Assembly (NCBI GenBank): GCA_963995525.1
Contig: OZ023214.1
Coordinates: 11,793,928-11,857,927, forward strand
DNA length: 64,000 nucleotides
Direction: 5' to 3'
Source: Escarpia spicata
Taxonomy: Eukaryota; Annelida; Polychaeta; Sabellida; Siboglinidae
Shown here piece by piece: positions 1-8,558 of this stretch (position 1 is the stretch's first letter; the number at the start of each line of letters is the position of its first letter). A program made the position numbers and the translations under genes. The notes beneath the pieces are model-generated. The model was not told the origin of the DNA, ran no database searches, and worked only from the letters and a program-made list of their open reading frames with translations.

Positions 1-216
1 CTTTATGGAAACAGCGCTTATGCGTGCGTTTAAAGCGATAATCAGCGGCTTGTTTTATCGAGGTAGCGGCGTGTTAAGCGGTGGACAAATGGATGCGGAA
101 TGACGGTATGTTTATTATGCTAGCAAAACGAAACGAGTGGGATATATAATTTAAAAAAGCTGTAAGCAACGGTAACTTATAGGTAATAGAAAACGAGTGA
201 ACGTGAACGGTGTATT
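1..216. other. Left edge of window, unassigned
   Basis: A plus-strand frame is open from base 2 to a TGA at 101-103 (33 codons, two internal ATGs). It could be the C terminus of a gene beginning outside the window, but it is too short to identify. The rest has no recognisable feature. Confidence 0.3.
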
Positions 217-221
217 TTATT
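216..221 (-). terminator. Poly(A) signal AATAAA overlapping a stop codon
   Basis: The minus strand reads AATAAA, with the TAA stop of the 217-588 ORF inside it. This compaction is typical of small DNA virus genes and supports that ORF. Confidence 0.5.
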
Positions 222-588
222 GAGGGACAGCACGACGGTGGCGTGAAATTGGTGGTGCGACGCTGTCCGAATGTCCCAAGCGCAGTAATTGAGCAGAGCG
301 CGTACGAGCTGCAATACGCCGCCTTTTCAATGCAGTAGACGCATCTATCGGCGTTAACGATAGCTCATTAAAACCATGTCGTTCAAAGAGTTCATCGACT
401 GGTGGTGGTGTGTACCAGGACCCATTCGCCCCGAGTACGGTGAAAGATGTCATGAGACCGTCGGGTTGATCGACTGTGGTCGGGTCGACCTCCGTCAACG
501 CCGGCCCGGTGGCGTCCAACGAAGCCTCCTCCTCGGGTGTTGTTGGCGGTCGTGGCACCCCGGTGACACGACATAGGGGAACTGTCAT
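217..588 (-). CDS. Hypothetical viral protein, 123 aa
   Basis: Not recognised. The ORF starts at ATG 586-588. It has a proline/threonine-rich N-terminal half, an acidic middle containing DELFERHGF, and an Arg-rich stretch (KRRRIAARTR) near residues 88-97. The GC-rich ORF contrasts with the AT-rich DNA on its upstream side. Its stop lies within an AATAAA signal, which favours a real gene. The frame stays open upstream of the ATG for about 20 codons and crosses a possible 3' splice site (ttcattcacag), so the true start could be on another exon. An overlapping 103-aa frame at 392-703 is treated as a shadow. Confidence 0.4.
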   Translation of the reverse strand: MTVPLCRVTGVPRPPTTPEEEASLDATGPALTEVDPTTVDQPDGLMTSFTVLGANGSWYTPPPVDELFERHGFNELSLTPIDASTALKRRRIAARTRSAQLLRLGHSDSVAPPISRHRRAVPQ

Positions 589-824
589 GTCTAAGTATGC
601 GCGTGTCGGCAGGATGACGGCGCGTCGTAGGTGGTTTCTGTGAATGAATCATTTGGTAAATAAGTGAAGTGTATAGGAAAAATAAATAAAAGAACGAAAG
701 CATTAAATAGCAGTAAATAAAATATGAAAATAGTAAGTTACCGGAAAAGTAAATAGCACGTTTGCTATGTAGTAGATAATGAATATTTTGTTGTTGTTGT
801 TATGATAACTGTGAATAGAAATAA

Positions 825-1172
825 CCTCTGTCATATATGAAAAGGGGAGTTTTGAAAACGAAATGTATTTAAAACTGACAGATCTAAGAAATAATTAAAG
901 AAGAAATTATAAATCGGGGTAATAGGAAAAGAAAATAACCACTAAAATAAACTTATAGTTTAATATGTAAATGAAGAAATAAGAGTTATATGAAAATGAC
1001 CTCTGTCATATATGAAAAGGGGAGTTTTGAAAACGAAATGTATTTGAAAACTGACAGATCTAAGAAATAATTAAAGAAGAAATTATAAATCGGGGTAATA
1101 GGAAAACAAAATAACCACTAAAATAAACTTATAGTTTAATATGTAAATGAAGAAGTAAGAGTTATATGAAAA
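825..1172. repeat. Two-copy 175-bp tandem repeat
   Basis: The copies begin at 825 and 1000 with the same sequence cctctgtcatatatgaaaag. They differ by only a few bases over about 173 bp, so the duplication is recent. Confidence 0.9.
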
Positions 1173-1297
1173 TAAGAAGTACCTTTGTTCTTTTGCAGCG
1201 GCATTTGTTGACGTAGGTAGCGCTCGGGATGTGGCCATGACAAAGAATGAGCGAACCGGTGCGTTGTTGTGTAACGTTAGGTATGTGTTAAGAGCGC

Positions 1298-1735
1298 ATG
1301 CGCAAAAGTTATGTAAAAAACAGTGAAAGGAAAGATATCAAAATATCAATAAGTGACCGTTTAAATACCAAAATGAACCGTTGCAGCCGCTTAGTTAGGG
1401 ATCAGGCATATTGTGGAGTGTTAATAATAGAGAAATTCGATGTGAAAGTAACATTTAACGCAGGACGTACTAAAGTGACCGTGTAATTTTTTTCTTGGCG
1501 CTGGATGGTGACGCAAAACAGCTGTGACGCTAATGGAGGGTTCTTATCGTGAAAGGAATGTGAAGCGCGAACAATGCTTTTTCCAAACCGTAAACGACGG
1601 GTTAAAAGTATGAATTTAAGCGTTGTGTGGGATCAGTGGCGTGTAGGGAATTAAGTGGTGTGGTTATTGTAGAAAAATTGGCTGTAAATAAACGTTTGTC
1701 AACGAACGCACTACATGACCGTCTGATTTTTTTCC
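1298..1735 (+). repeat. Diverged tandem duplication with a decayed small ORF
   Basis: A 62-codon frame at 1298-1486 ends in a segment containing GVLIIEKFDVK. About 250 bp later (near 1640-1735) a related segment reads GVVIVEKLAVNK in another frame, with intervening stops. Both units end in a T-rich run after a gaccgt-like motif. They look like two copies of a short gene or control segment, one decayed. Function is unknown. Confidence 0.4.
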
Positions 1736-1831
1736 GGAAATAAAAGTCATCGGATACTAGGCGGTTATGCGTTGTAATAGAAACATCGATTAGGGGGGTA
1801 TGCGTTAAGTACGCATGCGCCGTATGTTGCC

Positions 1832-1839
1832 TATATAAA
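1832..1839 (+). promoter_or_regulatory. TATA box of the early block
   Basis: TATATAAA in the context gcctatataaa. Initiation about 30 bp downstream would fall near 1862, just past the ATG at 1857, which favours translation from ATG 1926. The same 11-bp context recurs at 2789-2799. Confidence 0.7.
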
Positions 1840-1925
1840 GCGGTGGAAAATTTTGTATGAGGTATAATGCAAGTGGTGTGACTGATTTCAGCAGCAACAG
1901 CCGTAGAAGTTCTTCAACCTCGAGA

Positions 1926-2645
1926 ATGGCCGAGCGCGACGAGATGACTGCACCGTTGAAAAAGATGAAGGCGATGCGCAAGCAAACGTGTAAGGCGAGC
2001 GGTAGTCAACAACAGCCGCCTGCGGAAGTGACCACACCAGCTGCTAAGAGACCCTTGTTGGTTGCGTCCTCGTTTGGTCGTAAACGAGGGGCAGAAGAAG
2101 CGGGGTTGGCGGCACCGCTGACTAGACGGGCCTCGCTTGAGCGAGAATGCAACACTGCAACGCCATCACAGGCTACCTTGGTGAGTGTAAGGGAACTGGC
2201 CGGTTCTAAGAACGGTGTCTACAAGCTTAAGACTTCAGCATATATCGAGGCAGTGAGTTATCGTGATAAATGCACGTACAGGGGCTGTTCCCAATGTCGA
2301 CGCAAACTGTATGAAAACACAGACGGCGTGATGTTATGTCGAACCCACGGGGAACCTGATAAGGTAAAAAATTACTTTGCTTTGCGTGTCATGATTCGAG
2401 ATGGCGATGACGAAGAAGATGAAATGTGGCTGACTTTGTTTGACACGCAAATGGCAAAGCTGGTTGAGTACCGGGCTGATTACTTGGTGGAGTTAAACGA
2501 GGAGGAACTTCGCGATACTGTACTTGAGTTGGCCGGCACTAAAGTGGATATCAGTGTTCGTAAGACTACCTGGGGCGGTGAGCCGTCGTATACGGTGCGC
2601 ACACTGAGGAGAGTCGTTGATGGTAATGGGTTTCTTGTGTTATAG
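1926..2645 (+). CDS. RPA-like single-stranded DNA-binding protein (OB-fold)
   Basis: The product is 239 aa from ATG 1926; an in-frame ATG at 1857 adds 23 residues but lies too close to the TATA box. Residues 1-85 are basic and low-complexity, with likely nuclear-localisation clusters (KRPLL, GRKRG). Residues about 86-239 resemble the C-terminal OB-fold of the large RPA subunit. Cys116, Cys121, Cys138 and His141 (with Cys124 nearby) match the zinc-ribbon insertion, and a strand-rich stretch with MWLTLFDTQMAKL follows, like the RPA pattern. Expected role: coating ssDNA during protein-primed strand-displacement replication. A perfect donor (GTGAGT) at 2181 sits exactly between the two parts in phase 0, so the N-terminal part may also be spliced to later exons. 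The assignment is from motif pattern, not a search. Confidence 0.7.
   Translation: MAERDEMTAPLKKMKAMRKQTCKASGSQQQPPAEVTTPAAKRPLLVASSFGRKRGAEEAGLAAPLTRRASLERECNTATPSQATLVSVRELAGSKNGVYKLKTSAYIEAVSYRDKCTYRGCSQCRRKLYENTDGVMLCRTHGEPDKVKNYFALRVMIRDGDDEEDEMWLTLFDTQMAKLVEYRADYLVELNEEELRDTVLELAGTKVDISVRKTTWGGEPSYTVRTLRRVVDGNGFLVL
2181..2186 (+). other. Candidate 5' splice donor, phase 0
   Basis: TTG|GTGAGT after codon 85 of the RPA-like ORF. It matches the metazoan donor consensus and lies at the boundary between the basic N-terminal region and the OB-fold. Confidence 0.6.
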
Positions 2646-2777
2646 GAGGCCCCGCTGTTGACGGCATTGCTAACTAGTAAACCGACTAGTGATGAAGCGG
2701 CGCGCTTACTAGCCGAGATAGCGGAAAATTACGTAATGGCCTGGTGTGCGGCTTACGAAGCAAAGAGAGCCTACTAG
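2646..2777 (+). CDS. AUG-less open exon A, 43 codons
   Basis: Directly after the TAG stop of the RPA-like ORF the same frame is open for 43 codons to a TAG at 2775-2777. The stop is part of a good 3' splice site (tttcttgtgttatag), so this exon could join the donor at 2180/2181 in phase 0. The peptide is probably helical, with Leu/Ala-rich heptads, and contains RLLAEIAENY. The alternatives are stop readthrough or chance. No family recognised. Confidence 0.4.
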   Translation, partial: EAPLLTALLTSKPTSDEAARLLAEIAENYVMAWCAAYEAKRAY

Positions 2778-2791
2778 AAAGACGCTCAGCC

Positions 2792-2799
2792 TATATAAA
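2792..2799 (+). promoter_or_regulatory. Second early TATA box
   Basis: TATATAAA with the same upstream context as the box at 1832. Initiation near 2822 would allow translation from ATG 2854. Confidence 0.55.
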
Positions 2800-2829
2800 A
2801 CATGACATTTATTTGTTGTATGTCTACAG

Positions 2830-3000
2830 GAGGTGCGGCGAATTCTGCTGGAAATGTTAGCCAATAATGAACGGATGCGTGCGAGATACGCCGAAGTTGC
2901 CCTGTTCGTACGAACACTACTCGATCGTTCGGTGACGGATAGTGAGAGGAAAGACGCCTCGTTGATGGCTCGTGTTAATGCAGCAAAAGAGGTGGATTAA
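2830..3000 (+). CDS. Small helical protein or open exon B
   Basis: The open frame starts right after a 3' splice site (gttgtatgtctacag) at 2830 and ends with TAA at 2998-3000: 56 codons in phase 0 relative to the 2181 donor. Alternatively it is a 48-aa protein from ATG 2854 under the TATA box at 2792. It is charged and probably helical (MRARYAEVALFVRTLLDR). No family recognised. Confidence 0.45.
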   Translation, partial: EVRRILLEMLANNERMRARYAEVALFVRTLLDRSVTDSERKDASLMARVNAAKEVD

Positions 3001-3097
3001 TGATAATAATGTGTTTTGTAGAGAGCGCGACGCCCCGAACGCGCGCACGCTCGCCGTGGGAAATGTGTGTTTGTAGGCACCTGCTTTTGTGCTGTAG

Positions 3098-3679
3098 GGA
3101 TGCGCGGGCGATGTCGATAGCGCCTTGGATGCTATCATTGAGGAGGCTCTTGGTACACCACCGCCTTACGAAAGTTTACACCAGCTTGTACCGTTGGACG
3201 CGATGCAACGACGCGTCGTCGAACCGGGGCGTGGTCAGGTGGCCTGTCGCTATGAGCGACATGCGCTGGCCCTCCTCGCTGAGCACCTCGGTGAGTTGAT
3301 ATTGGAGGCGGCGCGCGATCGATGCGGTGCTTGCGAAGTGAACGAGGGATGCCCGTACGTGCATATGATCGGCTATCGGGCGGGTAGGCCTACTCGTGAG
3401 TACGCACGGCGCTACGAGAACGTAGTCGAACTCGTCACGCAACACTTCAACGTAGTGTTGGACTCGTGTCTGCAGCACTCACTGATACCAACCTTCATAC
3501 GTCTGGTGGAGTTACTACACGCGAAGGCGCACGGACAGCAACCGGGACGAGCTGGGGAATTGTATTTGGTACAGTTCGTATCCGACTGGCTCCTCGGTAC
3601 GAATTGGCGCGAATTCGTCAATCGATCTCGACTAGAGTCGGCAGTGCACGTCTACGTACAGTGCAGAAGCGGTCTTTAA
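3098..3679 (+). CDS. Hypothetical protein or open exon C, 193 codons
   Basis: The frame opens at 3098, immediately after a strong 3' splice site (cacctgcttttgtgctgtag), and runs 193 codons to a TAA at 3677-3679. There is no in-frame ATG near its start; the first usable-looking codon is TTG 3125, which is unlikely in a eukaryotic virus. Joining to the 2181 donor would be in phase 0. The product has a Cys/His cluster (CGACEVNEGCPYVH) that could bind zinc and a helical C-terminal half. An AATAAA follows 72 bp later. No family recognised. Confidence 0.55.
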   Translation, partial: GCAGDVDSALDAIIEEALGTPPPYESLHQLVPLDAMQRRVVEPGRGQVACRYERHALALLAEHLGELILEAARDRCGACEVNEGCPYVHMIGYRAGRPTREYARRYENVVELVTQHFNVVLDSCLQHSLIPTFIRLVELLHAKAHGQQPGRAGELYLVQFVSDWLLGTNWREFVNRSRLESAVHVYVQCRSGL

Positions 3680-3750
3680 ATTAAAAAACGAACATTACTG
3701 CCTATTCTGCTGATTTTGCTTAATATCGCTTTTCGTTGTACGACACGCTT

Positions 3751-3756
3751 AATAAA
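3751..3756 (+). terminator. Poly(A) signal of the early block
   Basis: AATAAA, the only one I found between the RPA-like start and the CA repeat. It would serve all four plus-strand modules from 1926 to 3679, consistent with one transcription unit. Confidence 0.6.
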
Positions 3757-3791
3757 ACGTTGAAAATGTACGTTCCTCGTTTCCGAGTTAA

Positions 3792-3792
<1 letters not shown>

Positions 3793-3855
<63 letters not shown>

Positions 3856-3931
3856 ACACCACACCACACCACACCACACCACACCACACCACACCACACC
3901 ACACACACACCACACACCACACACCACACAC

Positions 3932-4012
<81 letters not shown>
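3793..4012. repeat. CA microsatellite inside the viral element
   Basis: An imperfect (CA)n tract with a central CACAC-type 5-bp and 7-9-bp variant block. It lies between the early block and the iteron-like array. ORFs over it in all frames are low-complexity shadows. Confidence 0.95.
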
Positions 4013-4016
<4 letters not shown>

Positions 4017-4405
4017 TACTTAACAAAACCACCACCACCACCCATATACTTAAGAAAAAAACATCACCCCAATAAGCACCTAACAAAAAACCACGTGGTG
4101 TATCATTAGTCGTTACTTAACAAAACCACCACCCCACTTAACAAAACCGCCACCCCATACGCGTCGCTAACAAAGACACACCACACCACGTGTGTCCCGT
4201 ACCTCGATATCATTAGTCGTTACTTAACAAATCCACCACCCCGTTACCTAACAAAACCACCACCCCACTTAACAAAACCGCCACCCCATACGCGTCGCTA
4301 ACAAAGGCACCACACCACGTGTGTCCCGTACCTCGATATCATTAGTCGTTACTTAACAAATCCACCACCCCGTTACCTAACAAAACCACCACCCCCACAT
4401 TACAT
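4017..4405. repeat. Iteron-like array upstream of the polymerase gene
   Basis: A core of the form cTAACAAAACCACCACCCC recurs about eight times. It is embedded in two nearly identical 130-bp units starting at about 4137 and 4267, which also contain acgcgtcgctaacaaag and cgtacctcgatatcattag. The complement is G-rich (GGGGTGGTGG). The array ends about 30 bp before the polymerase TATA box, so it could be enhancer repeats, an initiator-binding array or a structural element. No function is demonstrated. Confidence 0.85.
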
Positions 4406-4432
4406 CACTCACTGCGCATGTCCGTACCTCGT

Positions 4433-4440
4433 TATAAATA
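4433..4440 (+). promoter_or_regulatory. TATA box of the polymerase gene
   Basis: TATAAATA, 36 bp before ATG 4476, predicting a very short leader. Confidence 0.75.
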
Positions 4441-4475
4441 GAGGTATTCGAAAAAGTAGCAGCACAAAGAAAAGT

Positions 4476-7400
4476 ATGCCACCTACTAGGTGGCAATGTC
4501 CGAAATGCGGTGCTTATTTCTCGAAACAGTCGACGTTAGAGCGACACGCGAAGAGTTCGAAACGATGCGGCGATGACGCGCTATGCGTAAAGCGACGAGA
4601 GTGTCCGAAATGCGGCGTAACGTACAGTACGCGCGCCGTGATGCTACGACACCTGAGGGAACGGTGCGGTCAGCCGGCGGTGTCGTTACCCCCCGATGAT
4701 AATCCACCACCACCACCACCACCCGATGCTCTTCAGCGCGTCGTGGACGAGCATCGACGTAGCATAGAGACGTCGGTAGCGATCGGTGTCGTACAGTCCC
4801 GTTACAACTATCGTATGACCGCCTGTACGAGTACGCGGGTGCTCGAACCGCGTCTGAGGGTTATGTTTAGCGAACAAAAGAATGCGTTTAAAATAAACGT
4901 AAGCTATGGTTTCGTGTTACGCCACAAGGTATCGGGTCGTTACCGCTATTTTCATTCGTCCTGTAACTGCTGCGGTCGCCTTCTCGAAACACCCGCCCTC
5001 GTAACCGATAGCCGTTCTTTCGAACGATTCCTCGATCTCGTGCGCACGACCGACGTACTACAGTACGTCATCGCGCAGCGCCCCGATTCGGAGTGGTTGG
5101 TCGAGCTCGTAACGAACGCCACCTACTTCGTGAACGCCATCCTAAACCATCCTATCGGGTGCGTTGGCACCGCGCTCCCCGCCTACGTACGTAACAACAT
5201 CCACCTCGTGGCGTTGACGAATACTCGGGGAGGCAAGCCCTACGACGATCCTCTATGCCTCTTCCGATGCATCGCCCTCCATCGGCAAGGTGGTGGTGGT
5301 GGGAGGCACCTAAATACAACCCGTTTAACGCGAGTAGCTAAACAACTGAGCGCGCGCTACGCCCCGAAGCCGATCGGCGTGCGCCTGAACGAACTGGAAC
5401 GCGTGGAGACGTTTTTTCGTATCAACATCGTCGTCTATCGACTAACGGCGACTGGCGCCGCCGAACTAGTCCGTCGATCGCTCGAAGCGCACCCCACAAC
5501 CCTGAATGTCAACCTGTACGAGAATCACTTTTCGTACATAACCGATCTGCGCGCGTACGCGAAAACGTACAAGTGCTCGAAATGCGGCAACTCCCTCTGG
5601 CGGTACCCGTCACTATTACGACGTCACGAAGCGACGTGCGAGGGCGGTGTTCGTCACGTGTTTCCCGGTGGCGTCTACCGACCGAAGCCGTCCGTATTTC
5701 AACGACTCGACGACGAAGGTATCGACGTCGGCGACGACGATCTGCGCTACTATCCGTACCGCGCGACCTTCGACTTTGAATGTTATTTCGCCACCAACGA
5801 GCTACCGCCGGATACCGATAAATGTCGGTGGCTAGCGCGACACGAACTGCTCAGCGTGAGCGTCGCGTCGAACGTGCCAGGACACGAAGCGGCGCGCTGT
5901 TACGTCACGACCGGTGATTCGGCCGACCTAGCGCGTCGCCTCATCGATGACCTGGAAGCCGTGAGCGCGGCGGCTTGCGCGCTTCTACGCCCCCGCTACG
6001 ACGCGGTCTTTGAGGCGCTCGAAGCGCTCGATAAAGACTGGCGGCAACGAAGTGACGACGACGCCAAGGACGCGTCACCGTACGCCGCACTCGCCGACCG
6101 CCTGTGGACGCACCTTCGTCAAATGCCCGTACTGGGTTTCAACAGCGGTAAGTACGATTTGAATGTCGTCAAAAAGTACTTGACCCCCCTGCTCATAACG
6201 GACGACGCGCAGCACACATCGTCGACGTTCACGATTAAACGACAGAACGCTTACATGTGCCTGACGACGTCGACGTTGAAATTTCTGGACATAACTAATT
6301 ACCTCGCGCCCGGTGTCAGCTACGAGCGCTATCTGAAAGCGTACGACTGCGCGGCGACCAAGGGGTACTTTCCGTACGAATATATCGACGCGTTGACGCG
6401 CCTGGACGAGACCGTCCTACCGCCGCGCGAAACTTTCTACAGCCACCTGAAACGCGAGGGAATCTCCGCGGAGGCTTACGAAATTTGTGCGACGGCATGG
6501 CGCGACGAGTGCATGACGACGATGCGCGATTTTCTAATCTGGTATAATAACCGAGATGTGGCGCCGTTTCTCGAGGCCCTCGAGCGGCAGTTCGCCTTCT
6601 ATCGCCGTCAGCGCATCGACATGTTTAAGGACACCATCAGCGTACCGGGGTTGACGTTGTTGTACCTATTCAACGACCTGCCGTCGTCAATCCATTTCTC
6701 GTTGTTCAACGAACCGAACAAAGACCTGCACCGCCTACTGCAGTCGCAGATCGTCGGCGGTCCATCGATCATCTTCTCGCGTCATCAAGAAGCCGGCGTG
6801 ACGTCGATTCGAGGCGGTGACAACCCGTGTCGTTCGATAGTGGGCTACGACGCGAACGGTCTCTATCTATCGGCGATGATGCGGGAAATGCCGACGGGTT
6901 GGTACACGCGCCGACGCGCGGAGAACGACTTTCGAGCGGAACACGTGCACCGCTACGGTCGTATGGCCGTAGAGTGGTTGACGTACGAAGCGGAACGAAT
7001 AGACGCCCCTATACGACACCAGTTGAACGGCCGCGAGAAGCGCATCGGTAAGTACCGAGTCGACGGTTGGTGCGCCGCCACGCGAACGGCGTATCAATTT
7101 CACGGTTGTTTCTTTCACGGCTGCCCGATATGCCAGACGCACGTGACGACGAACGCCGTCAACGGTCAACCGATGACGACTCTGTACGCCGCGACGATCG
7201 CCGTGACGGTCTACCTGCGCCGCCACGTTGACGCCGTCGTCGAAATGTGGGAGTGCCAGTGGCGAGCCGTGAGACCCCCCGCCGTGACGCGACCCGACGC
7301 GAGGCGCGTAACGCACTCGACGATACTGGCGGGTGTACGCGACGGCTCTCTATTCGGTCTCGTGCAGTGCGATATCGCCGTGCCGGAAGCGCTGCGCGCT

Positions 7401-8558
7401 AAGTTCGCCGAAATGCAGCCCGTATTCAAGAACGTCGATATCGCACGCGACGACCTCAGCCCGTTCATGCGCCGCTACGCCGAGTCACACGAGCTACTCA
7501 CCCGACCTCAACGGACGCTCGTTGGTAGCTACTTCGGCACGGCGATCGTACTCGCCACGCCCCTTCTACGCTGGTATCTGGAGCACGGGCTCGTCGTCGC
7601 GCGCATCTACCAGGTGATCGAGTACACGCCGATCGCCTGCTTTCGTCGTTTCGGCGATACGGTGTCGACGGCGCGACGCGAGGGCGACGTCGACCCCGAT
7701 AAAGCGATCATCGCCGACACCTTCAAACTACTCGGCAACAGTTCGTACGGGAAGACGATTACGCGCGTCGATCGGCACCGGGATATCAAGTACGCTACGT
7801 CGGTAGGCGCCGCGCGACTCGTCAACAACCGTCGCTTCCGGCAACTCGACGTCGTCGTCGACGACGAGCTGTACGAGGTGGCGCTGAATAAGCGCACCGT
7901 CGTCTACGATCTGCCGATTCAAATCGGTTATTTCGTGTATCAATACGCGAAATTACGAATGCTGGAGTTTTATTACGACTTCGTCGACGCCTACATTCCA
8001 CGCCCGCTCTTTCAGTACTGCGCTATGGACACCGATTCGGCGTACATAGCCCTCGCGGGTCTCGACATCGACGCGCTCGTACCGGAAGCGATGCGCGAAC
8101 ACTACTTCCGGACGCGATCGCTCTGGTTTCCGGCCGAATGTTGCGACGCGCACGTGGACGCGTACGTACGGTGCCGCGTCGCCGGACTGACGTGGGAGGG
8201 TGGTGACTGCTGCGCGCGCCGTCTTCTATTCGATCGTCGAACGCCGGGTCTCTTCAAAGAAGAGTGGCGCGGCGACGGAATCGTGGCGCTGTGCAGTAAG
8301 ACGTACTACTGCTTCGGCGGCGACTGCGGCGCGAAGTACAGCACGAAGGGATTGAGTAAACGTCAGAACGATATCGACGAGCACGACTTCCTCGCCGTAC
8401 TGCGCGACCGACGCAGCGGCGTCGGTTGGAACTACGGTTTCCAAGTGAAAAACTCGTCCGTGTTGACGTACGTTCAAGAGCGCGCGGCGTTGAGCTATTT
8501 CTACGCTAAACGCCGCGTGCTCGACGATGGCGTCACCACGGCGCCGATACTCGTCTAA
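4476..8558 (+). CDS. Protein-primed DNA polymerase, family B (pPolB)
   Basis: The product is 1,360 aa, the usual size for animal Polintons. The N terminus has two C2H2-like zinc fingers (about residues 8-31 and 43-64), each starting CPKCG, and a third Cys/His cluster lies near 365-389 (KCSKCG). Between them, a segment with CLFRCIALH and a later HFSYI resembles the conserved Polinton N-terminal domain, possibly a cysteine-peptidase-like fold. Exonuclease motifs: DFECYF (about 431) and LGFNSGKYDLN (about 552). Polymerase motif A is YDANGLYLSAM (about 788), motif B KLLGNSSYGKT (about 1083) and motif C MDTDSAYI (about 1183). All catalytic acidic residues are present, so it appears functional. Its role is replication of the linear element from a terminal-protein primer. 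It has its own TATA box and an AATAAA 90 bp past the stop. Confidence 0.95.
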   Translation: MPPTRWQCPKCGAYFSKQSTLERHAKSSKRCGDDALCVKRRECPKCGVTYSTRAVMLRHLRERCGQPAVSLPPDDNPPPPPPPDALQRVVDEHRRSIETSVAIGVVQSRYNYRMTACTSTRVLEPRLRVMFSEQKNAFKINVSYGFVLRHKVSGRYRYFHSSCNCCGRLLETPALVTDSRSFERFLDLVRTTDVLQYVIAQRPDSEWLVELVTNATYFVNAILNHPIGCVGTALPAYVRNNIHLVALTNTRGGKPYDDPLCLFRCIALHRQGGGGGRHLNTTRLTRVAKQLSARYAPKPIGVRLNELERVETFFRINIVVYRLTATGAAELVRRSLEAHPTTLNVNLYENHFSYITDLRAYAKTYKCSKCGNSLWRYPSLLRRHEATCEGGVRHVFPGGVYRPKPSVFQRLDDEGIDVGDDDLRYYPYRATFDFECYFATNELPPDTDKCRWLARHELLSVSVASNVPGHEAARCYVTTGDSADLARRLIDDLEAVSAAACALLRPRYDAVFEALEALDKDWRQRSDDDAKDASPYAALADRLWTHLRQMPVLGFNSGKYDLNVVKKYLTPLLITDDAQHTSSTFTIKRQNAYMCLTTSTLKFLDITNYLAPGVSYERYLKAYDCAATKGYFPYEYIDALTRLDETVLPPRETFYSHLKREGISAEAYEICATAWRDECMTTMRDFLIWYNNRDVAPFLEALERQFAFYRRQRIDMFKDTISVPGLTLLYLFNDLPSSIHFSLFNEPNKDLHRLLQSQIVGGPSIIFSRHQEAGVTSIRGGDNPCRSIVGYDANGLYLSAMMREMPTGWYTRRRAENDFRAEHVHRYGRMAVEWLTYEAERIDAPIRHQLNGREKRIGKYRVDGWCAATRTAYQFHGCFFHGCPICQTHVTTNAVNGQPMTTLYAATIAVTVYLRRHVDAVVEMWECQWRAVRPPAVTRPDARRVTHSTILAGVRDGSLFGLVQCDIAVPEALRAKFAEMQPVFKNVDIARDDLSPFMRRYAESHELLTRPQRTLVGSYFGTAIVLATPLLRWYLEHGLVVARIYQVIEYTPIACFRRFGDTVSTARREGDVDPDKAIIADTFKLLGNSSYGKTITRVDRHRDIKYATSVGAARLVNNRRFRQLDVVVDDELYEVALNKRTVVYDLPIQIGYFVYQYAKLRMLEFYYDFVDAYIPRPLFQYCAMDTDSAYIALAGLDIDALVPEAMREHYFRTRSLWFPAECCDAHVDAYVRCRVAGLTWEGGDCCARRLLFDRRTPGLFKEEWRGDGIVALCSKTYYCFGGDCGAKYSTKGLSKRQNDIDEHDFLAVLRDRRSGVGWNYGFQVKNSSVLTYVQERAALSYFYAKRRVLDDGVTTAPILV

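Larger units (their letters stand above)
640..1830. other. AT-rich viral noncoding region
   Basis: Between the 123-aa ORF and the early promoter the sequence is AT-rich and mostly without long frames. It contains a 175-bp tandem duplication and a second, diverged duplication, described separately. It could be a terminal control or origin region, but nothing proves this. Confidence 0.5.

Noticed and set aside
587..643. 18-codon basic plus-strand peptide (starts MSKYARVGRMTARRR), reminiscent of small core peptides
   Set aside because: Too short, and antisense to another frame; no promoter or poly(A) support.
3125..3679. 184-aa protein starting at TTG 3125
   Set aside because: A TTG start is implausible in an animal virus; the frame opens at 3098 after a strong splice acceptor, which explains it better.
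3676..4086. Frames of poly-Cys/Val and poly-His/Thr over CA tracts here and at 43.1-43.7, 45.9-46.6 and 56.2-56.7 kb
   Set aside because: They are translations of simple repeats, open in several frames at once, with no domain.
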